Source of the DNA: CAZLGM01 sp964623625
GTDB taxonomy: Bacteria > Desulfobacterota > Desulfobulbia > Desulfobulbales > Desulfocapsaceae
DNA length: 64,000 nt
Reading direction: 5' to 3'
Assembly (NCBI GenBank): GCA_964623625.1
Contig: CAZUUJ010000006.1
Coordinates: 14,597-78,596, forward strand
A model generated the notes under the pieces. It was given only the letters and a program-made list of their open reading frames with translations, was not told the origin of the DNA and made no database searches. Below, piece by piece: positions 1-9,300 of the stretch. A program made the position numbers and the translations under genes. Positions within the stretch are counted from its first letter, which is position 1; each line of letters opens with the position of its first letter.

Positions 1-413
1 GCGAGCCGCTGCAGCCGTGTTTCGACCAACTGCAGATCGGCGAGCAGCAATTCGGTCTCGATATGAGCCTGATCCCGTGCAGGATTAACGCTGCCAGCGG
101 GATGATAGACAGCATCCGATTCGAAAGCACGGATCAGAATACAGAGAAGATCGCAACGACGGGCTGAATCCATCCACTCCCTTGCCAGGCTGCCTTCTGT
201 AATGTCGGGACAGAGAACAAAATGATTGTCCGCGTAACTGGTTTTCTGTGGGTTGAAGAGTTCGGAAAGGATGTCAACGCGTTTATCCTGAACCGGGCCA
301 ACGCCTTCCAGCGTTTGACTGGGGTTCATGGTAGGCGGAACATCACGTCCGGTCAACAGTTTGAACAGAGTTTTTTTACCTGTATTGGCCAGACCTAATA
401 GTGCGATTTTCAT
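1..413 (-). CDS. YchF-like GTPase/ATPase, N-terminal part (runs off the window)
   Basis: The reverse strand from an ATG at 413 is open to the window edge and gives 137 residues. They resemble the N-terminus of the Obg-related YchF/OLA1 ATPase family. A P-loop-like GLANTGKKT lies near residue 7. A VNPARD segment followed by TELLLADLQLVETRLQRL matches the YchF region with an NTELALADL pattern. YchF proteins bind 70S ribosomes and hydrolyse ATP in the cytoplasm. The P-loop is odd: the Ser/Thr that normally follows GK is Lys here, with Thr one place later. The usual G3 DxxG stretch (DIAGL in YchF) reads PDITEG. This may be a divergent paralogue with altered nucleotide handling rather than the housekeeping ychF. 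The C-terminal domain lies outside the window. Confidence 0.8.
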   Translation of the reverse strand, partial: MKIALLGLANTGKKTLFKLLTGRDVPPTMNPSQTLEGVGPVQDKRVDILSELFNPQKTSYADNHFVLCPDITEGSLAREWMDSARRCDLLCILIRAFESDAVYHPAGSVNPARDQAHIETELLLADLQLVETRLQRL

Positions 414-581
414 AGTTTTATTTTGTATATTGACCCATTTCTATTTAAAGAAAGGCCATGGTAGGATTTTCAGGTCGATCACTTTATTTTTAGCACGAGG
501 ACTACATACTAAAAAATGTGGTTAAAAACTATAAGTTTGTTTGCGAAGAAATGAGAATGTGGTGATGTCAATGTAGCTTGG

Positions 582-1286
582 TTATCTATCAGAAAGAAAA
601 CGTTTATAAATCTTATAGTGATCTGTTTCTGTGTACTCAATTAACTTTACGGTATTTTTATCAAAACTAAAAATTTCAGCATTTTCGTATGCCAACAATA
701 CAGGAGAATGGGTGGCCACTATAAATTGTGCATGTCCTTGTTGAGCATTTTCATGGAGAACTTCCATCAGCTTGAGCTGACTTTGAGGGGATAGTGCTGT
801 CTCCGGCTCATCAAGAAAATAGATACCCTTTATCTTATAACGAGACTCAAAATATGACATCATGGATTGGCCATGAGATTGTGAGATAAGGGATTTCCCG
901 CCAAAATATTTCAACAGTCCAGGGTCAGAGGTTGCCCAGCCTTCGACAATACTTCTAAAGTCATTAAAAATTTCAGAGCCGAAATATGACCCTGGGACCG
1001 GTCCATTTACCCACTTTACGGAGATATACTTAAATAATTGTTTCTCGTATTGATTAGGCTGAAAGCGGACACCATCATTTCTACTCCAGATATGAATATT
1101 ACAGGCAATGGCTATGGCTTCCAATAAAGTGGACTTTCCCGTACCATTCTCCCCTACGAAAAAAGTTACCGGGGTTTCGAATGTCAACTTCCGAGTGTGA
1201 TTGAATATCGGTAAAGAGAAGGGGTAATGGTCACCATTTGGGTACTTATCATGATGCAATGTTACACTGGAAATGTGATTGTTCAT
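582..1286 (-). CDS. AAA family (ABC-type) ATPase
   Basis: This is a compact soluble ATPase of about 234 residues. It has a Walker A GENGTGKST, a Walker B ending IYFLDEPETAL, and a downstream switch histidine in ATHSP. This is the layout of predicted AAA_21/SMC-like ATP-binding proteins. The segment between Walker A and Walker B is too short for a coiled coil, so it is not an SMC or RecF protein. I prefer the ATG at 1286 (MNNHISSV) because the longer frame to 1346 relies on a TTG. It sits alone between two unrelated minus-strand genes. No nuclease or partner gene of an OLD- or Gabija-type defence system lies beside it, so its substrate is unknown. Confidence 0.8.
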   Translation of the reverse strand: MNNHISSVTLHHDKYPNGDHYPFSLPIFNHTRKLTFETPVTFFVGENGTGKSTLLEAIAIACNIHIWSRNDGVRFQPNQYEKQLFKYISVKWVNGPVPGSYFGSEIFNDFRSIVEGWATSDPGLLKYFGGKSLISQSHGQSMMSYFESRYKIKGIYFLDEPETALSPQSQLKLMEVLHENAQQGHAQFIVATHSPVLLAYENAEIFSFDKNTVKLIEYTETDHYKIYKRFLSDR

Positions 1287-1397
1287 CTCAATTATGAAGT
1301 TTGTGAAAAGCTCATCTGAAACCGAGCGATGCTCTGAACTTGGCAACAGTCACCACTGGTTGATAGTCCGGTTAAATGCTTGGTTATGTGACTGTTT

Positions 1398-2027
1398 TCA
1401 TTTATTACTTGCGGCAAGACCAATGCCAGCGGCAATAAATGAACTCCCGATTGCTTTATTGATATATTGCCCAACCGATGCTTTTGAAAATAGATTAACA
1501 ATTTTTTGTCCACTCACTGCGTAGAGCATAAAGCAGCTGAATGCTATGATTGAGCCGACACCAATAAGTATGATGGATTGTGTTATAAATCCAGAGTTTT
1601 GGTCTATAAACTGTGGAAATATTGCTGTGAAAAAGACAATCGCTTTTGGATTACCAGCCGTCACTATTGCAGCTTGTGTAAACATTTTTCCCAAAGAAAC
1701 CTGGCGTTGAGTTTGATTTTCTCCATTAGCCGTGAAAGACATAGTCGGTGAGATAAAAATGCTGATGCCGATATAGACAAGGTATGCAGCACCAACGAGT
1801 TTTAGAAGCAGGAAAGCCATCTCGGAAGCGATTAAAATTGCCCCTAAGCCGGCGATTGAAATCAGAGCTTGAAGGATTGTTACAGACAAATTCCCCATTG
1901 CGGAAGCAATTGATCTTTTTGCACCGAATTGCATACCATGAGTTAATGCAAGCAACATGCTTGGACCGGGAATAATTGAAGCAACAAATACAGTTGTTGC
2001 ATAGAGTAGTAAAAAGCTAAATGACAT
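1398..2027 (-). CDS. LysE/RhtB family amino-acid exporter
   Basis: This 209-residue hydrophobic protein has the family length and the N-terminal signature: IIPGPSMLLALTHGMQFGAKR follows the first membrane helix. About six membrane segments are visible. Members of the RhtB/LysE family export amino acids such as homoserine, threonine or lysine across the inner membrane in exchange for protons. The gene starts at an ATG and is monocistronic as far as can be seen. The region upstream contains the 59-bp palindrome at 2122-2180. The substrate cannot be told from the sequence. Confidence 0.92.
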   Translation of the reverse strand: MSFSFLLLYATTVFVASIIPGPSMLLALTHGMQFGAKRSIASAMGNLSVTILQALISIAGLGAILIASEMAFLLLKLVGAAYLVYIGISIFISPTMSFTANGENQTQRQVSLGKMFTQAAIVTAGNPKAIVFFTAIFPQFIDQNSGFITQSIILIGVGSIIAFSCFMLYAVSGQKIVNLFSKASVGQYINKAIGSSFIAAGIGLAASNK

Positions 2028-2121
2028 TGTTTTCTATCCCTGGAAGTCCTTTTTGCTTAACTGTTTTTCACACATAACGAATCAGTAGAGGAACCCTGCC
2101 TTTTGCAGATCATAGCTAACC

Positions 2122-2180
2122 GGCAATAATTTATAAACAACCCAAAACGGTTTTATTTGGGTTATTTTGAAATTATTGCC
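2122..2180. repeat. 59-bp two-tier imperfect palindrome
   Basis: The arms GGCAATAATTT and AAATTATTGCC (11 bp, perfect) enclose a second perfect pair, AACCCAAA and TTTGGGTT. These are separated symmetrically by six partly pairing bases, with a 9-nt loop at the centre. It lies in the 505-bp gap between rhtB-like (start 2027) and the MFS gene (end 2533). It could be a terminator for transcription from the right, a binding site, or a miniature mobile element. The rest of 2028-2532 shows no convincing gene. Confidence 0.7.
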
Positions 2181-2532
2181 GCTACCTTAATAGGAATTGG
2201 GGCTTTTTTCGAGTTACTTTATCACGTGGAGTTTGTCATCTTGTCCAGTAAAATGGTTCCCTGATATCAAGCTGGCAGGCAAACTCAGTCACATATCGTT
2301 GAATATCCTTAAGGTTGTAAATAATACAGAACAAATTCCAATGAATAGTCACTTGCGTTTGGTCCTAAGACAGGGATACAAAAGACTGAAAATGTTACTG
2401 TCCAACTGTCTATAGAATAGGGAAGCCTGCGAGGTAGTCACTGGAAAGAGAGAAGAAATACCATCCTGAGAGGTGTGTTTGTGAGAATTGTGTGTTTTGG
2501 TAAGTGCTGGATTCAATTTAAATGACTGGAAA

Positions 2533-3912
2533 TTATTCGGTACCTCTAATTTGTTGCTTGTTGCGCATGAGAGAAAAAAACAAACCAATCAGACTGAAAC
2601 CAGCGAAAAATCCAAAGCAGCTATGCATGCTGGTGAGGAATTGGGGAACATTGGTTGTTGAGATCTCTTCTTTTCCTACAAAGAAGGCGAGAAAGGTGGT
2701 GGCAATCATCATGCTGCACACCTGGCCTAGGAGACGCATGGTTGCCACGCTGCCTGATGCCAGGCCGTATTGACTAGTCTTCACAGCGCCCATGATCGCG
2801 CTCATATTGGGCGATGAGAACAGGGCAAAACCGAAACCTCCCAGAGCCAGGAGGATGATAACCAACCAGACCGGGGTTTGGCTGTCTAAAAAGAGAAAGG
2901 CAATCAGGCCGCATATGGTTATTGCCATACCGATTGAAGCTATAATCCGTGGTTCAATCCGGTCTGAGAGGCTGCCGGCCTTGGCTGAAAAGAGAGCCAT
3001 CATCACCGGCTGCACCATCAATACGAAACCGGCCTGCTGGGGAGACATACCCTTGCCATATTGAAGATAAAGGCTGAGCTGAAAGGTCACCGCAAAGGTG
3101 GCGCCATAATGAATAAGGGCTGCCAGTGAGGAAAATAGAAAAGGGCGGTTGTTCTCAAACAGCCTGACATCAAAAACCGGTGATTTGAGTTTTCTCTGGA
3201 GGAAGAAATAGAAAATCAGTCCAGCCGACCCCAGAGCGAAACAAGACCATCCGATCATTGAGGGTATGCGGGTTCCGCCATAGACCCAAAGGGAAATGGC
3301 AATGCCGTAAATCAGGCTGCCTATATGATCGAAGCTTTCCTCCGTCTGTCGCCATCGGCTTGGCAGAAAACGGTAGGTAACAACAAGGGAAGCAAAGCCT
3401 AAAAGAGCAATAACAACAAAGATCGATTTCCAACCCCAGTGACTGGTGAGCAGGCCACCGAAAAACGGCCCGGTTGCAAGGCCCATATAGACAGAGGTTA
3501 CCAGAATACCTAGGGCTTTACCCCGTTTCCGGGGCGGATAGGCCGAAGTGAGGATAGCCATGCCTGTTGTCAGAAACATGGCAGCGCCCAACCCCTGAAG
3601 AGCACGGCTGGCAAGAAAGATCCAGATGTCGGGAGAGAACACGCTGGCCAGGGCGCCAAGAGTAAACAGGGCTACCCCTGCCATAAATATCCTGCGCCGT
3701 CCATGCATGTCACCAAATCTGCCCACCGGCAGTAGAAAAACAGCCGTTGCCAGCAGGTATGATGTGGCAACCCAGCTCAGCAGCACTGCGTTGATCTGAA
3801 AATCTTCACCAATGGCCGGCAAGGCCACATTGGTTGAGGAAATCATAAATGGAGCCATGAAGGCCGTTGTAGTAGCTACATAGAGAGTAGTCTTCTGCTC
3901 TTTCTTTTCCAC
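2533..3912 (-). CDS. MFS transporter, DHA2 (EmrB/QacA) type
   Basis: The protein has 459 residues with about 14 membrane segments, as in the DHA2 drug:H+ antiporter subfamily. The N-terminal helix has the family pattern (STNVALPAIGEDF). The motif between helices 2 and 3 reads PVGRFGDMHGRRRIF, and a motif-C-like segment (GLATGPFFGGLL) lies in helix 5. Such pumps expel lipophilic or cationic compounds using the proton gradient. No TetR-type regulator or HlyD-type adaptor gene lies beside it, so it probably acts alone in the inner membrane. The ATG start is preceded by a weak ribosome-binding site. Confidence 0.9.
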   Translation of the reverse strand: MEKKEQKTTLYVATTTAFMAPFMISSTNVALPAIGEDFQINAVLLSWVATSYLLATAVFLLPVGRFGDMHGRRRIFMAGVALFTLGALASVFSPDIWIFLASRALQGLGAAMFLTTGMAILTSAYPPRKRGKALGILVTSVYMGLATGPFFGGLLTSHWGWKSIFVVIALLGFASLVVTYRFLPSRWRQTEESFDHIGSLIYGIAISLWVYGGTRIPSMIGWSCFALGSAGLIFYFFLQRKLKSPVFDVRLFENNRPFLFSSLAALIHYGATFAVTFQLSLYLQYGKGMSPQQAGFVLMVQPVMMALFSAKAGSLSDRIEPRIIASIGMAITICGLIAFLFLDSQTPVWLVIILLALGGFGFALFSSPNMSAIMGAVKTSQYGLASGSVATMRLLGQVCSMMIATTFLAFFVGKEEISTTNVPQFLTSMHSCFGFFAGFSLIGLFFSLMRNKQQIRGTE

Positions 3913-4291
3913 TTTTAACCGTTAGTTTTTAATGTTATTCAATCGATACCGGCAAAAGCTCCAGCCCTTGTTTTGTAATGATTTAGAGTAAATAGATCAA
4001 GAGATAAAAGTATACTGAGGTTTGGTTATTTGGCCATGGCGAGGCTATTGCCCCTGAAAGATGGTCGGGCCCCATGATCCACATGACTTTCAGGATATCG
4101 ATTGATTTACACCACCACTTTCGGGTATCTTTTTCTATAGGCTTTAAGAGAAATAGTTAAACGTTATAGTATTGTTCGATTCAGCCATAGTTTGACAAGG
4201 TAGACAGCGCACATGTCTTGTTGGCTCTCCTGGGAAGGAAAGACCAGCCAAGGACAAAATTGTCATCTCTCTTTCAAGGCTTTGGAAACAG
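3913..4291. other. Intergenic region without a recognised gene
   Basis: This AT-rich divergent spacer separates the MFS gene (minus) from the large plus-strand locus. It must contain the promoter of the MFS gene and probably that of the secreted-protein locus. A TTGACA occurs at 4192-4197, but no matching -10 box is seen at normal spacing. No RNA gene or repeat was recognised. Confidence 0.5.
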
Positions 4292-4558
4292 ATGAAAATC
4301 TCTCGTCTCAGTGTTTTGCTGTTTTTTTTATTCCCCTCCCTTATTTTGGTTCTTCTTGTATCACCACAGCCTGTATTTGCTCAAAAAGCCCAGACATACT
4401 GCAGTATCGACTTACAGAAGCTGGGTATCCCGAAACCAAGGGCACCCAAGGAAAAAATAACATGGGATTCCTATAGCGAATTGAGATTCCATTCCGAAAT
4501 GCTCTCTAGCCTTGAGATCGCTACCATCAATCTCATAAAATGGGAAGGCTCAATATGA
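4292..4558 (+). CDS. small secreted protein of unknown function
   Basis: An 88-residue protein with a clear signal peptide: KISR, a long Leu/Val/Phe core, and a likely cut after PVFA near residue 30. The mature part is about 58 residues, contains one Cys (YCSIDLQKLG) and has no recognised domain. It is the first gene of the plus-strand secreted-protein locus. Its TGA overlaps the ATG of the next gene (ATGA at 4555-4558), which suggests translational coupling to the next secreted protein. An overlapping open frame from 4213 has no signal peptide and is less credible. Confidence 0.6.
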   Translation: MKISRLSVLLFFLFPSLILVLLVSPQPVFAQKAQTYCSIDLQKLGIPKPRAPKEKITWDSYSELRFHSEMLSSLEIATINLIKWEGSI

Positions 4559-6137
4559 CCAGACAATTGATGCTATGTTTTTTCATCTCCCTTACTCTTG
4601 TAACTACTCCCATGTCTTTTAGCCTGGCAGAACCGTCATCAAAACATGATAATACAGCAGAAAAACTACTGGCAACAGCCCATAAGGAAGAACTCAAATC
4701 TGAAATTGAGCGTTTGGGCTATGAAATTAAATATGGCATGTCAGAGAAAGAAGCGGCAGCCTACCAAATATACAAAAAGTATAGATCATTGCGTGACAAG
4801 GCACAAAAAAAAGAACAGCTTTAAAAAAGGAACGTACTGAGGCCAAAGATGGCATATATTATGAACATATAAGTGTAGGAAGTTATCAGTACAAAAGAGA
4901 TACTGGTCTGAATGTTAGACAACAAAACAGAGAAGCTGCCGATGTATATCACAAATCAAAAGAGCTGATTAAGAAATGGGAAGAGAGCGGGTACAGTAAA
5001 GTATATGGAAAGCTCCAAGACTCTGATTATCATCCTGTTTACAAAACTGACCCAGCTCGTACCCGATCAGATATTGTTGAACAGGCACTTCTCAAAAAGC
5101 GTTTTGATCAAGAAGATCAAAAACGTTTGGACTGGTTGACAACCCGGCCTGAGTCAATACTTACAGCTATTAATGATCTCCCGCCAGACTCTATGGTGAA
5201 TGCCAAGCTGCCCCCACACCTGCGAGAAATTACAACCAAACAGGATCTTCAACAGCAATGGAAAGATGGCGCTTTCAGACTTATTGACAGGCAATTGAAG
5301 GAATTTGAAGAAAGGGGGCTGGCCGCGGTACAAAAAGATGAAAATGGCAAATACATTAATTACAGCCTCGATTATGTGAAAGTCTGGGGGCAGCCTAAAA
5401 TATACTCCACCCCTCCCTGGCAAAAAAAAACAGCAAAGACAGCAACAACTAAGACTCAAAAGAAATCAACAACTAACAAAAAGACTTCTCAGCAATTGAC
5501 ACCTGGGACGACTTCTTCCCAACAGACGGTTACATCTCAGCCAGCATCAAAAAATACTAGCACCACTGAACTTAAAGGCTGGGTTCAGGATTCCAGTGGG
5601 AAAACAGAGCTCGTCCATACCAAAGATTCCACAGGGAAAACCGCCAAAATAGTCGAGACGGATTATGACCCTGAAGGAAAGGTGACCGGGATGAGGGAGT
5701 ATAACCCTTTAGACGATACAGGGATGGGCTTTAGAGGCGAAGAGAAAAATGCTGCTGATGCTGCAAAACTGATTGAGCAGTACCAGAAACAGGGTGGCGC
5801 TGGTCTGTATCCAGATAAAACAACCGGCAATGTTGGTGGTGGAGAAACGACGGCAGAACAGCCAGAAAGTTATACATCCGGTATTATTGGAGGCTCTCTA
5901 GTTAAGACAAAGGGTAAAAAAAAGGATAAAAAGAAAAAGGATAAAGACAAAGCCGATTCCGAGAAAGAGCATTCCTCCAACGATTCAGAAAAGAAGAAAA
6001 AGAAACAGGGCAAGCCTAAGAAAACTAAAAAGAAAGAGAAGTCACCGGTAAAGAAAAAGCAACCTGGCTCCAAGACAAGTTCCGTTAAAAAACAGAGTAC
6101 TGGCGGTCATACGTGGACTATCGAGAAGATCAAGTGA
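4555..6137 (+). CDS. secreted Lys-rich protein with shared YT[ST]G module; frame broken at an A8 run
   Basis: The gene starts at ATG 4555 with a signal peptide (cut near FSLAEP). It reads helical, charged sequence to a TAA at 4822-4824. The next frame (-1) has no stop from 4797 to 6137 and continues in the same style (KDGIYYEH, WLTTRPES). A run of eight A (4805-4812), phased CAA AAA AAA G, lies exactly where the frames overlap. The two parts are therefore one protein of about 526 residues. It has a helical region, a Thr/Ser/Gln linker near 5450-5560, and a segment homologous to the next gene (GKTELVHTK, then DYDPEGK). The shared module (YNPLDDTGMGF to PESYTSGIIGG) lies at 5700-5902, followed by a Lys-rich tail. 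The TTG at 5127 is a poor start. Alternatives are a programmed -1 shift, phase variation, or a one-base error. Confidence 0.7.
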
Positions 6138-6384
6138 GGTCAATATGATATCTTCCAAAAAACAATATGGTGCAATCAGCAAAACGGTGTGAACGTTGAT
6201 CGAGAAGTGCTTCCTTATAGGGGTTGATCGATTGTCAACCAGCAGTTTGGATCTAGGTCGCGTTTCAACAGAGGCGTTCCTAGGAGAGTAATTTACAGGT
6301 CATAGCGGGGCTTAGTAGTAACAAATTAGAGGTGAGAATGGTGTCCTGTTTCAAGTTGGCATTTACAAGTAGAAAAATTTTTAG

Positions 6385-9300
6385 ATGAAAACAAAAGGTT
6401 ACAGTTGGACAATGCAGGGAAGACTCACAACCTTCATGATGGCCACGATTCTCACATTGACATGGGTATCCACGGCACCGGGGATTGAGGATATTGAGGA
6501 ATTCCGTAAGCGATACAGCAGGGAGACTAAGGATCTGCAAGATGTCGGCAACAATAGGGCCAGAAAATTACGCAGGTCTGACGGTACGATTGATCGAACA
6601 AGCAAAGAGTACCAAAAGATCCAGCAGGACTACAACGCAAAGAAACAGGCGTTGCGGAAGAAGTATCTTAGCAAGCACCCTGCCAGCAAGGCCTGGAAAG
6701 AGTTGAAGAACCTGCCTGATGGTAAAAAGCTGAAGTCTACTGGCAGCGACAACGTGTCGAGCCCTTTCTCCGACATGGATATAACGGCGGCTGACAGAGC
6801 CAGTGCAAAAGCCGCAGCAAAGCACCTTAAGAACAAGGGGCACAATGTTACTTACGACCCTGACTCAGGAATATACTTGGATCACACAACGGATACCAAG
6901 ATTTGGGAGCCATGGACCCCCGAAAACCAGCGAGCCCGTGCCAACAACCCTGAGGGGTACACACGCTCCGGGGCCATGGATCACGAGAATATACCTTCAC
7001 CTGACGCTCAATATGATCCGGAAGGCTACGTTGAAGACCTCAAGAAGAAGTACGAGGCTGCAAAGAAGGCCGGCGATACCAGGAGCAAAAACAAATTGGC
7101 TAGGAAGATGCAAGAGGCCATCGGGAAGAAGCCGGATACGGTCACAAAGAAAATGAGCGTGGATGCCGATCCTTTCGAATCCGGAGAGAGCACTTTCGGC
7201 GAGTCGGAAGCGGTCAGGAAAACCAGGGCCTCAGAGCGTGCAGAAGCTATGGATAAACAGGTCCAGGAGGCCCGGGAGACAGCGAGGAAACAGTCCAAGT
7301 CGCAAAAGCGTCAGTTCAAGGATTTTGCAAAACAAAATCGGGATCTGGGCAACAAAAAATCCGCCGAGGAATACACAGAGGCCAACAAAAAGATTGAGAG
7401 GACCACACCGAAGTCTGAAGAGGTGCGTCTCGAAAAGAAACTGGAGCAGACGAACAAGGATCTGCAGGAGGCGAAGAAGAGCGGAAACCAGGAGAAGATC
7501 AGAAAAGCGTCAAACAAGGCCAAGCGTACGCCGCGGGAACTGGAGGATCTTCGGCAGGGAAAGGTATCTGCTACGGATATAGACGGACCGAGCGCCACAG
7601 ATCCTGATGGTCCCGGTGTGAAGAAAACGGCCAAGACAAAGCCGATAACGGATCCCGATGGGCCCGGCGTGTCTTCCGGTAAGCCGAAATCGACCAAGCA
7701 CACAGGAAAGAAGGGTGCGAGTATCGATCCAAACAAGACAACCAAGGGACTCAAGAAGCCCGAAACCATGGCGGGCAAGGCGGGAAGAATATCGAATGAG
7801 TATATGGAAGGAGCGGTATTGATTCACCAGGCAAAAAAGGTAAGAGATGGTCTTAAAGAGGGCGATAATAAGAAAGTCCTTGAGGGGTTGGCTGGGCAGG
7901 ATATCGCAGATCGATCTGACGTTTCGGGAGGGAAAGACTATGTGGACGCTAAGGGCGCGGAAGCAGATTCCGTATCCGCCGAAGCCGAGGCGGCGGTTGT
8001 CGCCAAGCTGAAGCGGATGGGTGCAACCCCGAAGGAAATTGAGGAATACCGCAAAAACTACGGCAAGGACGGGAGTAAGACCAGGGAGATCGTCAACCAG
8101 GTCAAATCACGCGGCGGCAAGGATGAGAAAGGGCACAAAGCGATTGAAGGGATGAGCGCCGAAGAGGACAGCTGGACACCTTCGGAGCAGTTGAAGGAAG
8201 GGGTTAAACAGGCAGGATCCTATGGGGAGACCGTTCTGGATGGTGCCTCACTCGGGGGCGTTAGCCGGGGAAAGCAATCTCAGAGTGATCTTGATAGTGC
8301 CGTAGCAGATGCGGATCATGTCTGGAAACAGGCGGAGGAAAACGTGAAGAGCAAGCTCTACACAGAACTCCGTGACCGGGGCGCAACGAAGACAGAAGCA
8401 CGCGAAGCCGTGAAAGACTATTTCAAAGATAAGAGCGGAGTCCAGGACCTCATGGCTGTATTGAAAAAACGTGACCCGGAAAAGGCAAAGGGATCCGAAC
8501 GTAAGAAAGACGGTTTGACTACAGATAATGTGGATATCGAGGACGATGGTGAAGGTGCGGTTGAGAGGGTTAAAAAGTCATTCTCCGATGCCGGTAAGAC
8601 GATGAAAGAAGTCCTTGTTGATACGCCCAGAGAGTACGTAAAGCAGGCGGGAAAAGACATTGCGGATGCGACGCATGATGCGTTGGAAGTTATTGGGGTT
8701 GGTTCTGTGAAAAATAGGGAAGAGAAGAATGCGGCGGAAAGGAATGCGGAGGCCGCTGCCCAGCGGGGCATGAAGATCGAGAAACTGGTGAAGCTCGGAG
8801 CAACGAAAGAGGAAGCTGAGACGGCTGTAGACGGCAAGCACGGTGAGGTCTCAAAACTGACAAAGCAACTCCTTAAGAAAAACGCTGAAAAGAAAAAAGC
8901 GGAAGAGGAGAAAATTGGACACGAAAAGGCTGAGAAGAAAAAAAGAGACGCTATTGAGCAGGATGAACAAGAAGAAAAAGATGTTGATCCACTAGCTCAG
9001 GAAGAGGAAGTATCTATAGATGCTGAGGAAAAAGAGAAAAAAAAGAGAAGAAAAAAAGCCATAGCAGAGGAGGATAAAGAGGAGATCACAGAAGAAGAAA
9101 GGGAAGGTGAAGCTGGTGAAATAGCTCAAGAAGATAATGAACAAAAGGGAAAAACAATAAAAGAATCTGCCTCATCTCCACCAAGTACCGACACATTCGA
9201 TGAAGAAATGGGCGAGGCTGAGAACTCAAAGGGTAAAACAAAGCTAATTTATACAAAAAACAAGTCAAATGGCTCCATTATTCGAATAACTGAAATTGAT

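Noticed and set aside
2349..2588. A 79-residue minus-strand frame at the end of the MFS gene
   Set aside because: It overlaps the 3' end of the MFS gene in another frame and has no recognisable protein features.
4213..4476. An 87-residue frame overlapping the small secreted protein
   Set aside because: It shares the DNA with a frame that has a clear signal peptide and a coupled stop; this one has neither.
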